64,000 nucleotides of DNA from Lenzites betulinus (Eukaryota; Basidiomycota; Agaricomycetes; Polyporales; Polyporaceae), in NCBI GenBank assembly GCA_022264855.1, contig JABYQU010000025.1, positions 248,001 through 312,000 of the forward strand, given 5' to 3'. The position numbers were made by a program, and so were the translations under genes. A model generated the notes under the pieces. It had not been told where the DNA came from, did not search any database, and was given only the letters and a program-made list of their open reading frames with translations. Each line of letters begins with the position of its first letter. The stretch's first letter is position 1. Positions 45,124 to 57,314 of this stretch are shown here, piece by piece.

Positions 45124-46174
45124 TCTGTTGTCCTCGTACCCGTCCTTGTCCTTGTCCGCGTCCTCGCCCTGTTTATCCCCGGCCGCGCAGGCCCTGCTGA
45201 CCGCCGCGCGCGCCGGCTGTATTATAACCGTCCCGTTGGCTATGCACAGTGACACATGTTTTGCCCCCTGCCACCGCGCGCGCCCACACCGTCCACCGTC
45301 CCCCCACCTCCTGCCCTTGCTCAGTTGCTGTCTGTCTGTTTTGGTTTTTGCTAGCTCGCGCGACTCGTACCCGCCCCGCCCCACCTATCTACGTATGGAC
45401 GGACGGATGACTTAGTACTGTACAGTGTATGTTTAGGACTGTCCGCGGCGCGCGCGCGCGGCCACGTCAGGACTCGGGTTCGCGGTTTCGAATGCTGTAT
45501 TCTTAGGAATCTTAGCGGATCCACCCGCGCCTTCCACTGCGTGACTGCGTGGCTACCCTGAGCCCTTGCCACAGGTGCTTGCTTGCTGGTGCTCATGGGC
45601 CGTTGAGCCGGAGTATGCATGTGTGGCAGGATCGTCGCGCCGCCCGGGTTAGATGGTATATACGCTAGTAGTTGAACGCTGCCACACGAAGGTTCGGACC
45701 TGGGAGAGCGAGGGCCGACCACCGACTCCCCCACCTCGAGGTTCGTGCCACCAAACGATCCTACTCGCGCAGATCATCGCCATCCCGTTGCATCAATCGT
45801 GCATCCTTTCTGAACCACAGGTGGGTGGCATGGAAGGCTGCGGTATGAATAATTGAATGGGCGGGTGGCGCGTGAGGTTAGGGCTTACGGGCGGCAATGG
45901 CCGAGATTAGCGAGGCATCCTCCCGAAAAGGTGATTTACGAACCTCCACAACGTTGACCTCCGCCATTCGTCGCCTGCACGCGTCCAGCCACTAGGGTGC
46001 GTGCATCTTCCCGTTCTACAGGTATTATGGGATCCAGGAAGCTGGCGAGTACGCGCTAACGACGCTCGCTGCTAGTAGCACGTGAGATACGCCCTTGGAA
46101 CTGCCAACCAAGGACGCCCGCTAAAACGCTGAAGCTGAACTCGAACTTGAACGCGCCACTTTCATACGTCGACG

Positions 46175-48454
46175 ATGGCGACACTCGAGCCAGGCACGAA
46201 AAGCGTCCCACTCTCGATCACCGAAGGTGGGTCCCGCGCTCCCAGTGGCAGACCCGAACCACAGGGGAGCCCGAGCGCAGGCGGACGCTCGCTCGCCCGC
46301 GCCGTGCCCGTGCCCGTGCTACAGCCCCCGAACGCAGCCCGGTGCCCAGCGCACGCTAGAGTCTGCGCGACCACGCGGACGCGGCAGGGGCGCGGCGCTT
46401 CCCCTGCGTTCGCGGCCTTCGCGCGTGCATGACGCTGACCCTTCTGACACAGACGAAGCGGCGGTGTATGACAGGCAGATCCGCCTCTGGGGCCTGGAGG
46501 CCCAGCAACGGTGCGTCCACGTGTGCGGCGGGCTATTCTCTGTGCGGTCAGGCGGCGCACTGCGCGCGTTTGGACGGGAAGATGCGGGGACAACTACACC
46601 CGTAGGGTGCGGTTGTTTTCTGGCGTGCTCGCGTTCTCGTTCTGCCGTGTGTGCGCATTTGGGCGCGGGCTGCACTGCATGAGGCTGAGCCAGTGCGAGT
46701 GCGCGAGCGCACCCCGCAGAGCCCGTTGCGAGACGTGCTGCGGAGTTGGACTGGTGGTAACTTTATCCTTACAGGATGCGAAATGCCACCATCGTCGTTG
46801 TCCGTCTCAAGGGTGTCGCCACGGAGGCGATCAAGAACATCGTCCTCGCGGGCATCGGCAAGCTCGTAGTCGTCGACGCGGACGACGTCGCAGAGGAAGA
46901 CCTCGGCGCAGGTTTCTTCTTCAGAGACGAGGACGTAGGCAAAAAGGTGAGACAGCCCGCCCGGACCGGTCCTCTACCGCGCCCCAGCCACGCTCGCGGC
47001 ATGGGACACACCGCGAGCACTATGTGGCACGCGCACCCTTCGCGCGCATGGGCTCGAGAACGCCGCAGCCCGTCGGGCATGTGTGCGTGCATGTGCGGAC
47101 GCCTGCCGTCGACGGTGACAGCGGCGTGGCCTTGTTCTGCTATTTCGGTCCACGCCCGCCGGCGGCAGTGGCCTCGTCCTGCGCGGGGGATACCCACGGG
47201 CGCAAAGTCCGTCTCTCAGTGTGTCTCTTTAGCGTTAGCGTCCCCCGAGTGCTCTCACGTTTGCGACGGGCTCGACCTGTGTGCTGCGGAGCGTGTGCTG
47301 TGCGGGGCCCGCACTGAAGCTGAGCGGCTCTGGGTACGGGCGCTGCTCGTTTTCAGGCTACGGCGAGCCCGCATGCGTAGTGCCCGGGCTGGGCTACTGC
47401 TGTTTGACAACATCGTAGCCTCTACGACTGGAGTATGCTAATCACGCGTGTTGACAGAGGGTGGATGCGGCCAAGACGAGAATCGAAAGCCTCAACCCCC
47501 TTGTGGTAGTGGAGACCGTGTCCGACCCATCTGCTCTTGAAGGCGACGCTTTCGACAAGCTCCTGCATGGCGTCGACATGGTGTGTGTGACGGACGCTGA
47601 CCGCAACACTCTGGTAAGCATATCCTTGGAGCACGCAGCGGTGGCTGACGCCACATTCATCGCCGACGTGCCCTCCAGATCCGTCTGAATGATGCCTGTC
47701 GGCGACTCAACACCCCGTTCTATGCTGGCGGCTCCTATGGCCTGCTCGGGTACATCTTCTGCGACCTGCTGCAGCATGACTACATCGCGCCGTATGTCGT
47801 GCATGACCTCAGTGGCGGATCGTCTCTCACGTCGACGGCCCTTCCGTAGCGACCGGTCAGGCCAGAAGGACGCCACCAAGAACGTCAAGGTCACCGCCGC
47901 ATACGTCCCACTCAGCACCGCTCTCCAACACCGCTGGACGGGCATGACGAGGCGACAGACCAAGGAGCTCAACCCGGCAGCTTCCTTCGCCGTGCTCGGT
48001 GCGCTCCAACAAATTTCCCCCAGTCCGGGGTGGCTGACGTACGTGCTAGCTGTGTGGGAGTACCAAGCTGCCCACCAGGGTACGCTGCCTGACGATCCTG
48101 CTACCGCCGGCGAGCTGGAGGCGATAGCGAACAAGCTCATCGCTGCGGCCAATGTCAACAAGCAGACTCTTCCAAGCATGCCCAAGGATTTGATCGAGTG
48201 CGTAGACCGTTCTTCGGCTGGTCTCTCCGTGCGGTCCTAATTGATACGCATCTCTCGGCCCCTCACATCTCTTCGTCAGCACGATGGCGATATCTGCAGC
48301 ACATGAGCTCTCACCAGTATGTGCCGTCGTCGGGGGCCTGCTTGCGCAGGACATCCTGAAGGCGCTCGCCGCCCGCGAACCCCCCATTGCAAACTTCTTT
48401 ACGTTTGACGGCAACCTGGGCGGCGGTACGGTGGTCAGGATGTCCATGCCGTAA
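46175..48454 (+). CDS. AOS1: SUMO-activating enzyme subunit Aos1/SAE1
   Basis: Eight exons (46175-46226, 46453-46510, 46775-46946, 47458-47613, 47679-47791, 47850-47998, 48050-48197, 48280-48454) sum to exactly 341 codons, giving 340 residues, the family size. Aos1 pairs with Uba2 to form the E1 that adenylates SUMO and passes it to Ubc9. Seen: the opening AAVYDRQIRLWGLEAQQR; MRNATIVVVRLKGVATEAIK followed by NIVLAGIGKLVVVDAD (nucleotide-fold strand pair); EEDLGAGFFF; KRVDAAKTRIESLNP; VDMVCVTDADR; RLNTPFYAGGSYGLLGYIF; and at the end HELSPVCAVVGGLLAQDILK then FFTFDGNLGGGTVVRM. There is no catalytic cysteine domain, as expected for this half. The first three introns are long for this region (226, 264 and 511 nt) and GC-rich. 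Confidence 0.95.
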
Positions 48455-49273
48455 AACTATGCGGGGCACATGCGGGGCGATGACGGCAAGCAGTGCTCGT
48501 GTTCCATGCTCAATGTCGATAGTGCTCCTGTACCCTTGCTGTATTCCATCGGTGTATATCCGACCATTTCGCGACGTTCTCAGCGTTTGTGTTGCCTAAC
48601 CCACGCCCGGCACCGCGCAAGATAATCTTGCGCTCCCCGCCGGCAGTCCCCTTCGACGGTGAGTGATCCCATCAACCACCTCGGACGTATTCTAAAACAA
48701 CGTCGCAGTTACCGACGGGGTCTTTCCCTCCAAGCGAGGAGGTAAACGGTATACGCTCGATCCTCGACGCGTAGGCCAATGGGCCCCATACAAACCGTAC
48801 ATGGTTAGCGTGCGAGATGGAAACAAGCTTTCTATTGCGATGCTCCAGCCCATACATCCGAAACTGCACCGACATACCCCAACCGGCCTCCACCCACGGC
48901 AAACGAACATACATTGCCGATCTGCTGCGATCGGGTCCCATGCCCCTTCGCGTTCGCCCTGCATGCCCGGCGCGTACGCGCGCCCCCACAATCCCACAGC
49001 GGCGCGCCTTCTCGGGAAAAGCGTCGGATAAACGCGCCCGCCGTCCTACACAACCGTGCGCGTGCCCCCACCCCGGCCTCTTCTGCAGCACGCACGCAGC
49101 CCGCGCGAACCCCTGCGGACCCTCGCCGTGTGTGCGCCCGGTGCCCCGCCCGCCCAGTGCGGGAACGTCCGTGGCATCTCTATTCCGCCGCCTGAGCCCT
49201 GCGGCCGCGCAGTGCGCGGGCGGGGTGCGCGACGGGCGTCCGTGCCTCCGCCGCGCAGAGGGCTCTCCCGCGC
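48455..49273. other. Intergenic between convergent genes
   Basis: The 3' ends of AOS1 (+) and FOL3 (-) meet here. Several Pro/Arg-rich frames on both strands at 48800-49420 partly overlap the FOL3 coding end and are shadows. Confidence 0.5.
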
Positions 49274-50824
49274 TCAGTTCGCACCCCAGATCTCCGCCGC
49301 CTGCCCGAGCGTGGCGAGCAGCCGATAAAAATCCGCGACGAGGTACAGGCTGCCCGCGAGCACGACGAGCGCGTCCGCCCGGGCGCCCGCCTGCTCCTGC
49401 CTTCCCGCGGCCCAGCTGAGGGCCCGCGCGAGCGGGGCCGCTGATGCTTCTGGGCGTGCTTCGCCGCCGGCGGAGTCGGCGTCTGCATCGGAATCTAGCC
49501 AGAGGTCGATGGTTGGTCCGGTTGGGGGCGCGGATGCGCTGATGGCGGCGCGCAGCTCCGAGGGTGGCACTGAGCGGACCCAGGGCATCCCTTCTGGAGG
49601 GGTGAAGCGGAGTAGCGCCGCACCTATCCGCACTTCACGGTGCTCAGCGAGGCGTTTGTGCAGTGCGAGAAGTGGGGCCAGTGTCTGCGCGGGCGTTTTG
49701 GGTGGTGAATGGGACAACGCGAGAATGAATGTGAGCGTGAGCGGGCGGCTTGAGGAGCCTGACGGCTTCCCCAGGAGGTCGGCCAGGTATTCGGCGAGTG
49801 CGGTCGCAGAGGCGGGGTTGTGCGCGCCGTCGGCAAGAATCTGGAAATCCACCGTGTTCGACGATCCCCCCGGAGTTTGAGAAGGCAGCGAGAGCGTATG
49901 GTAGGACAACCTGCCTGGCCAGCGGGTGTTCGCAATTCCACGGGCGACCGTACCGGGGGTGATACGATCCTGGAGCCTGAGGCCGGATTCGCGGCTGGAC
50001 GGATGGGTGAGCGCGGCGGAGATTATTCCTGCGGCAATTTGGAGATTGGCCAGCTGGTGTTCTCCATGCAGGGGGAGCAGCGCGCGTACGGGCTCGGCGA
50101 AGCTGGCCATGGTCACCCATACTGGGCGCGGGCGCGGTGCCTTGAGCGCATCGTCCTGCGCGGGCGGAGGTCCGTCGGCAGCGTCGTCCCAGTCCGTCGG
50201 CGTCACGGTAGCCAAAGGAGCCACCTCGCCCCCAGCTTCCTCCACAATGGAGCATGCGACGTCGACGACTGCCGGATGCATCTGAGGGCCTATCACGAAC
50301 GGCCTTCCCGGTCTTGCGATCGCAGATTTCTCGCGGGAAATTGCACCGACTGTATCGCCAAGGAACGCTTGGTGGTCGAGGTCCACAGCCGTCAGCGCAG
50401 AGACGATGATGCAATCGTCGGGTACGGCATTTGTAGCGTCCAGACGACCTCCCATCCCGACCTCCAGCACGACTATGTCCACAGCCGAATTTTCGAATGC
50501 GCACAATGCCGTGCACGCGAGCAGCTCGAAGTTACTTGCACCGATGCTATTGTCATTATTGGCACGCTCAACTGTTTCCCTGGCCGATGTATAGGCTTCT
50601 GCCGAGATTGGTTTGTTTCCAATGCAGATACAGTCCAGTATTGAGACCAGGTGAGGGCTGTTAAACCGCCCGACGACCAGGTTCGCCGCTGACAGAATTG
50701 ACGATACTAGTGCGCAGACGCTGCCCTTGCCGTTTGTTCCTGCAACATGGATTGTCGTCCGTTTGTATGGCGGCAGTACATCCAGCAGTTTGCGGATTCT
50801 GTCGAGTGAAAGATCGATGGACAT
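49274..50824 (-). CDS. FOL3: Dihydrofolate synthase (Mur ligase family)
   Basis: Single exon, 516 residues from the ATG at 50824 (MSIDLSLDRIRKLLD). A GTG one codon earlier is ignored. FolC/Fol3 family: joins glutamate to dihydropteroate, or to folate, using ATP. Motifs seen: PYKRTTIHVAGTNGKGS with the P-loop GTNGKGS at 29-35; GRFNSPHLVSI; VDIVVLEVGMGGRLDATN (metal and substrate loop); ALTAVDLDHQAFLGDTVGAI followed by SREKSAIARPG; LPLHGEHQLANLQIAAGI; LADGAHNPASATAL (C-domain Asp-His); and VVLAGSLYLVADFYRLL near the end. The short MSIDLSLDRI start and the overall form fit the fungal dihydrofolate synthase more than folylpolyglutamate synthase (Met7), which is usually longer at the N terminus. 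That choice is an inference. The absence of introns is notable here. Confidence 0.92.
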   Translation of the reverse strand: MSIDLSLDRIRKLLDVLPPYKRTTIHVAGTNGKGSVCALVSSILSAANLVVGRFNSPHLVSILDCICIGNKPISAEAYTSARETVERANNDNSIGASNFELLACTALCAFENSAVDIVVLEVGMGGRLDATNAVPDDCIIVSALTAVDLDHQAFLGDTVGAISREKSAIARPGRPFVIGPQMHPAVVDVACSIVEEAGGEVAPLATVTPTDWDDAADGPPPAQDDALKAPRPRPVWVTMASFAEPVRALLPLHGEHQLANLQIAAGIISAALTHPSSRESGLRLQDRITPGTVARGIANTRWPGRLSYHTLSLPSQTPGGSSNTVDFQILADGAHNPASATALAEYLADLLGKPSGSSSRPLTLTFILALSHSPPKTPAQTLAPLLALHKRLAEHREVRIGAALLRFTPPEGMPWVRSVPPSELRAAISASAPPTGPTIDLWLDSDADADSAGGEARPEASAAPLARALSWAAGRQEQAGARADALVVLAGSLYLVADFYRLLATLGQAAEIWGAN

Positions 50825-51237
50825 CACGGAAATGACTTTGTCAAGTTGTCAAGTTGGCTAAGGTCACGATTCGCCCTGCGTCGATTCTAGGCCCTCTAGT
50901 CGGGGCGATAACGCGTAGCTTTGTCGGAAAACAGGCCGCTTGCGGTGACTAGTGCTAGTGAGGGTCGCAAGCTCGCAGCTTGCGAACTTGCGACCGCAAC
51001 TATCGACTCACTGTCCCCGATCACTATCTCGGTGCTGCAGGCGGAACCCGCGGCCCGGCACTTTTTTGACTAATTAAGGAAATCCATCACGACCAGCCCT
51101 GGCCTCCGCCCAACGACGTGCTAGGAGACCGTCGAAACCTCCTGATAGAAAGTGGGAAGACAGCAAATTGATCGGGATATTGCAGTACAGAACATCAGAC
51201 GGAGGAGAAAGCCATCACACACATCCCCGCCGGCGGC
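50825..51237. other. FOL3 upstream region
   Basis: About 0.4 kb between the SART3-type stop and the FOL3 start, both minus strand. Contains an inverted word pair around 50960-50995 (CGCAAGCTCGCAGCTTGCGAACTTGCG) that could form a hairpin. No gene. Confidence 0.4.
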
Positions 51238-54200
51238 CTACTTTCCTCCGAGCAGCATTTTTCGGAAGTCGTCTTGTCCTTTCCCGCCACCACCATTGTC
51301 CGCCGAGGACACCGACCCGCTTGCAGCGGACGCGCTCGAGGCCTGCGCACCTCTGGCTCCCCGTTGCCTGATTCCCAACCCAGCACGCGGTCGCGAGACA
51401 GCATTGCGAGGGACGAAGAAACCCGACGTGGCCGAGGGCGGGGCGATCGGACGTGATGTCGGGGGCCCCGTCGTGTTTTCCGCAACGATCTGCAGCTTGT
51501 TGCCGTTGAACTCGATTGAGTCGGGCCTGAGCAGAAGCTTTCCTGCTTCCTATTGCGTTGCCAAGGGGTCAGTAGGTAGCCAAGAGAATAGCGCAGTGAG
51601 CAGACCGTACCGCAGGAGTCTCCAGTTCAACCTCAGCCTCAGCAATGTTAGCAAAGACCTCGACTCGCTTGATCTTGGCGTGTTTCTCCAGTGCCTGTTG
51701 CAATAGGCCGTCGTGTGTGCCTGGGGGGAGGTTGCGTACGCGGACAGAGCGGTTGCGAACCTCTTCACGATACCCTGGTGCTCTGCCAATCATAGTCAGC
51801 ATTGGACTGCGGAGTGTGATGTAGTAGCGACGAACTTGTTCTTAGGCTTTACACGACTGTCCGAGAGCGTCACAGCCATGCGCCGTTTCTTTAGCTCATG
51901 GTTGTTCGCGGCGAGTGCAGCACGAGCTTCTTGCTATTCGAGAGTTAAGTGAAATCCAGAGGTGCCGGGCTGCGATGCGTCTTACCTCACTCGCAAACTC
52001 AACGAACGCAAAGCCCTTGAATCGACCCTTCTCATCCATGATCATGCGAACGTCTTTCACGGTGCCGTACTATAATTGAAATCAGCCGCACGGCTTTCGA
52101 GTAAGAGATGGACCTGAGAGCGTACCGTTTTGAATAAGGTCTCAAGATCTTCTTTGGTGACGAGCTTGCTCAGACCGGCGACGTATACCTCGCGTTCGTT
52201 CGCATCACTGTCCGTGCGCTCTTTCCTCCGTTCGGGGTTCGATATGTAGACGGACAGCTTGTGACCTTCTTGCATGTCGGTGCCGTTCATTTCCAGAGCA
52301 TGCTCTGCGGATGCCTATACGCAATGAGCTTAGAGTGACGCATTGATATGACATGTACGTACCGGCGTGGTGTACTGCAAATAACAGAAGCGGCGGGTGC
52401 TCTTGAACTTTTTGCTCGGCCACCGCACATCGAAGATCTCGCCGTACTGTCGAGGGCTCAGCTGTGGTCATGCCGAACTCTGAACACGACTGACCTTGCC
52501 AAAGAGGGTCCGTATGAATGTGTCGTCTGCATCCTCAGGGAAGTTCGTCACGTAAAGGGTCGAGCGCCAAGCAAGATGCACCGCAATCTCTTTGCCGCGG
52601 ATGCGCTTCTTGTCTTTGGTCAGCGCTGCTGGTACGCTGTCCTGATAGGGCATAGTTGCATAAGAACGGGTGCATGTGGGAATGTGAACTATACTCGTAC
52701 TCGTTCCATGAACTCAACCGTCGCGACCAAGGAGTTTGGCAGCTGGGTAATCTTGACCTCACGGATGACCCCGCACTGCACGATTCGGGGATAAGAAGCC
52801 AAAATGATATGAAGACCGCATCGCTACTTACATCCTTGAACAGCGCACGCAGCTCATCTTCCTCCACGCCAGCCGGAATATCAGCAACAAACACCGTGCA
52901 GTTCTCACGATCCCTGAGGACAATGGATCAGGGAATATACGTGGAGAGAGGCGTAGTATTGTGTACCTTTTCAGCTTGGCCGGTGGTTCCTCTATAAAGC
53001 CGTTCAGTGTGTATTCGCCAGTTGGCCAAACGCCGAACGGAGTCAATACGCACCCACTCGCGCTTTCTTGCTGCTCTCTGCAGTGTCATCGTCCTCTGCT
53101 TTCCGTTTTGAGCTCGATTCCGCTGCGTGAACAGCGTCGATATCCATCGCTGCAGAGACCGGCACCGACGCGACCTGTGTGCGTTGGGACGCCTCAGCTG
53201 TTGGCGCAGTAGACGCCTGGGTCTCAGCGATGAGTTGTGCGGCAGCGTATTGGGCTTTCTCAGCTTCCTAAACGTGTTGGCCATGTCAGCGTATACAGGG
53301 ATGATGGACAGACAATCTCGACCTTAGCACGACGAGTGTTGACTTGAATCTGCGCCCGCTCGATACGATCGAGTGCATCCTCGATATCTTCGACAGTACC
53401 ATGCAACTGCTCAAAGGAGATCCATGCGTCCCAGATGGCCTCCGGCCAGTCCAGGTTCTTCGCCACAATGTCCTGGAAGACCTTACGCACGTCATCGTAC
53501 ATGTGCTGTCTCCTGCATGATAGACGAGAGGTGAGGCGCATGCCTAGCGAAAAATACAAAGATAGCGTACGCCAGCACTTCTGTATAGGACGTCCAAGCA
53601 AGGTAGCTGTTCCTGCAGTGCTTTGCAGTATCTTCCCACAGAACGACTGCATTGGCATGGAGGTCTTCGACATCTAGACACTGCACCCACATTAGTTTGG
53701 GGATGTTTAGATATAAAATGACACCTACGACGCCTGAGAGATACTTCTCCAACCTCAGCCTAGCGTCACCCGTTTTCGAAGCTGAGGGGATTAGTTACGA
53801 TACGATCATGTCCATGCTCACAATGAGCACACCTTTGCGAACTTTGCTGATGCCGTCCATGACGATTTGGATCAGTGTCTCATAAACCTGATCACCTAAC
53901 TCGACTCGTCAGAAGAATTACGTGCGTTGAAATGAATGTACTTACCGCCAGCTTCGATCAACCGCTTCTCGAATCCGGCACGTGCGAGAACCGTAGGGAC
54001 GAGCTGCTCTATGTCGGACTGCAGCGGGGCGATGGACTGTGCCTTCTCGTATACCGCTAAAAAGGCGCATGAGGGGAAATCCCATACATTGGGCAGACGG
54101 CTTACCTGCAACATGAGCGGGTGCTTCCTCCAATCCGAGGGCTCGTTCCTACCGCCATGTCAGAGCACGTCCCACACGAAGGCGATCTAAGGAAGAGTTT

Positions 54201-55562
54201 ACCAAAAAGCGGATATATCGAGCGAGCAGTTCACCAGAAGCTGGGACGCTCCGCACGCCGCGTCGGAAGGTCAGAAGCAGCTGTTCGTCTTCGACATCTT
54301 GGGTTCGCTGCAAAGCCGCTCATAAGCCACCATAGTATCGATCGAAGGATCTTTGCGCACAAGGAAGTCGACATATCCCGTCCAGAACGAACGTAGTGCG
54401 TCTTCTGCCCCTGGCTCGCCACTGAACCGTCGCTTGTCGGCCTCGGATATTGCTCGCTCGTACAGGGGTTTCAAAACAAAAATATCGGGACTCTTGCGTC
54501 GCCGTTCTGCGGAGAGGTAGTATGCATACCCCTCCAAAGAGAAGCCTGATAGTTCCTGCACTACACTAAGTTGTTTGTCCAGTGCGAGAGCGTTTGGCCC
54601 GGATATGGTGCCCACCAAAGAGTTTTCGAGTTTTTCCCTGAGCTGATACCCCTTCACAGAGCGGCCGCGCAGCTTTGATGCTTTTACCAAGAGGGATTCG
54701 TACTGGTCGTGAGGTTTGTAATTGGTCGTGAACGACGAGTAAGCTTGGAAGGTTTCCTCATAGTCTACGCGATCCAATAAGATGACTGTTACGAAGTGAG
54801 GGGAAGGCTCACTGACTGGAATGGGGTTGTTGGAGTCGTTCGAGCAACATGTTTTCGATGGCATTGGTTAGCATTTCTCTGCAAAGGTGAGCATATGAAG
54901 GCAAAGCCATGTGGCGCGGTGTCATACCTCTCCTCGCCAGAGGAATTTTGTAGTCTCGCCAACTCCCAGTCGCGCTGAATGTCCCAAAGCAAGTGGCTCT
55001 GAAGATTCGGATTGTTTATGGAGGGCTAGTCGAATATGTGGCTTTACTCACTTTGGTCAAATGTCCCAGACCCTGCGAGACCGCATTCGTCAGGGCTTCG
55101 TGCATCCACTCCTGCGTAAACAGCTCTCCGAGGTCTTCGGGTCTACTCTCCAATTCCATGAAATGTTCCCATCGTTCTACGAGGAACTCGAGGTGTCTCT
55201 GGAGGAGTGGGATGGCTGGATGAAGCTCAAGACCGTGCGCACATACGAGGGGCGCGATACTCACATACGTAGTCCTGCTCAGCGCGTGAGTACAGGTCCA
55301 GAATTGCTTTGATGTCATCTGGAGACTCGAGATTGCTTGAGCTCGTCTTCTGCTGAATCAACGGCAGCCAGACGTGCTCTCCCGCTGCCCAGAACGCGGT
55401 CATCATCTCTAGTGCGGATTCGACCTGCTCATCCATGCCAGTTTCACGGGCAATACGAACGTGCTCTGCATGCAGAGAGATGTCATATGGGTTCTCTGTC
55501 AGGCGCTCCAGGATGCCAGAGAGAGCTTCCAAAGAGTCGGCTTCGTTCATGGCTACGTCCAT
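51238..55562 (-). CDS. SART3: SART3/Prp24-type U4/U6 snRNP recycling factor
   Basis: A long gene with about twenty short exons, ATG at 55562 (MDVAMNEADSLEALSGILER). The N-terminal half is built of HAT (half-a-TPR) helices: NPYDISLHAEHVRIARETGM, IKAILDLYSRAEQDY, VDYEETFQAYSSFTTNYKPH and WPEAIWDAWISFEQLHGTVE. The C-terminal half carries at least three RNA-recognition motifs: MFVADIPAGVEEDELRALF, STLYVTNFPEDADDTFIRTL, and EREVYVAGLSKLVTKEDLET with GRFKGFAFVEFAS. A weaker fourth reads VRVRNLPPGTHDGLL. The last exon is Gly/Ser-rich and ends GQDDFRKMLLGGK, a good match to the C-terminal LSm-interaction motif of Prp24/SART3. The family binds U6 snRNA, meets the Lsm2-8 ring through that motif and re-anneals U4 with U6 after splicing. 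Yeast Prp24 lacks the HAT half, so this is the longer human-like form. Confidence 0.9.
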
Positions 55563-55996
55563 ATTTCAAGTTGGAGTGATGCCCCAGGTTGACCTTGAGC
55601 TTAGTTGAGCCAACCTCAAGAGAAGATGAGCCGTGTGAGGAACGCTGGAGCAGTACTGGTCTTAGTGAGGTACAAGACGCGTCGTAGAAGATGTTGAGCG
55701 TTGAATGAAGGCAGGGAGGGGCCAGGGACGCATAGGGTGCTTCGGGACGCGGATAGTGGGGTTAGGGTCTCACTACGGAACCGGGCGCTAACAGTGATAG
55801 CCGAGCGCTTGCGGTGATATTCTTAGCCGAGGCGATGGACGGGAGGACGACGGCTCGCTCTCTTTTCTCTCTCTCATTACCTTCATCTCATCTTCCTGGG
55901 CACCTGGCGGCGGACTTTCAGTCTTGGGGACTCTGAGGCATCCATTCTCTTTTATTTCGCTCATTTGCCATAAAACCACAACAACAGTCCGCCGAC
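55563..55996. promoter_or_regulatory. Divergent promoter region, SART3 / membrane protein
   Basis: Only 434 bases separate the two ATGs, so the genes share one upstream region. The 140 bases before the rightward ATG are rich in C and T on the plus strand. No single element can be named with confidence. Confidence 0.45.
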
Positions 55997-57314
55997 ATGG
56001 CTCAGCCTATCTACAGTACTCCTCCGCTCGCTGGCAGGCCCCCCTTCGCGACCGACGAGCCAGACTCTATCTATGACCAACGCCAGCCCGAACAAACTCG
56101 TAGGCTGAGACAACAGCCCCCTGCTGATCCTAACGCGAGGACATCTGCTTACAATGTGTATGTATTCCTAACAAAGTCTGCGTTTCGCTTGCTGCGCATT
56201 GCCAATGAGAGCGCAAAACATGAATGCATGCCTTGTGAGCGTGTCAACGTTACCGTTTACGGTGTTTTCTTACGGCTACAGCCATAACGCGATTGCCCCA
56301 TCGTGGACTCAGCTTTATGCGTACCTTGACACTCTGCGAATTTTAACTAATCCTCAATTGCAGGTACGACCAGTATATGGACGAGAAGAGGGAAAATCCC
56401 TTCGATGACAGCCAGCGAGTCTACCCCCAACCTACTCTCCCCCTTGCCGCCCCTCAGCCAGGTTATGCTGCCCCCGTTGCTGCTCTCAACCTCTCCCGCC
56501 CCTCCCCCGTAGCTACCCCGGATGGTCGCATGCCTGCATCGCCCGAGATGTCAGAGTTTGGACACGGGCCCGCTAGCATGCCCAGCACTCCTCACCCGCT
56601 TCAGCCCCCTATGGTCCCTATAGCTCCCGTCTTTGCTCGTCCGTCCACTGCGACTTCTCGAGATGTCAAGTTTGCCTCCAAGCCGATCATGCGCGGAGAT
56701 ACCGAGGATACCGTGCTGCCCCGCCGCGGGCAGAGAGGAGATGACTTCTGGCGCCGTTTCAGCATGGTTGCCAAGGAGGATCTGTCCACTGGTTCCCATA
56801 AGGGGAGGTGAGCTGATTCAAAATGTAACATTGTGCCGGTGCTGATGTATCATTCAGTTGGTGGCTTCGGAAGACACAGAATGGGACCAGCCGGTTGTCT
56901 CGTTGGGTATGGGTTGTTGGGATGACCCTCCTGATTGTACGCAAATTTACATATATTGACCTCATCGTAACACTTAAAGTTCTTTAGATCATCGCAGGTG
57001 CCATTGGGCTCGGTTGGTACGTTTCGCACAACAACACTTCTCACACTGCCCCGACGGCCATTGGTGGAAGTGCAAACGAGAAGGCCATCACTACCGCATC
57101 ATCCTCCACTCAACTTGTCGCTGGTGCACTCGCTACGTCTACGGTCCTTCACGTGTCGCCCACCAACACTGTCGCTAGACGCGACGACGAGCCTATACCC
57201 ACGCCTTCAGCCATATACCCCCTCACAGCTCGAAGTGGTAGCTCGCATCATGTCCACGTTGTTCAGGCTCATCGGCACGGCCGGCGTGCTCCCCTCAACC
57301 GTACCACCCATTAA
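55997..57314 (+). CDS. Single-pass membrane protein, unknown function
   Basis: Four exons (55997-56157, 56364-56807, 56858-56936, 56988-57314) give 336 residues. The N-terminal 200 residues are Pro/Gln/Ser-rich and hydrophilic (AQPIYSTPPLAGRPPF, YDQYMDEKRENPFDD), then DDFWRRFSMVAKEDL. A basic-aromatic stretch (SWWLRKTQNGTSRLSRWVW) precedes one hydrophobic span, VVGMTLLIIIAGAIGLGWYV, which crosses the last intron. The remaining 95 residues start SHNNTSH, with an N-x-T/S glycosylation site, and are Ser/Thr-rich. This suggests a type II membrane protein with an inside N terminus. The domain is not recognised. The pattern fits conserved hypothetical proteins of Agaricomycetes, but that is from general memory. 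Confidence 0.72.

Larger units (their letters stand above)
44751..46174. other. Intergenic, 1.4 kb, with low-complexity DNA
   Basis: Between the Zn2Cys6 gene and AOS1. Includes two simple repeats listed separately. All frames here are motif-free. Confidence 0.5.
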
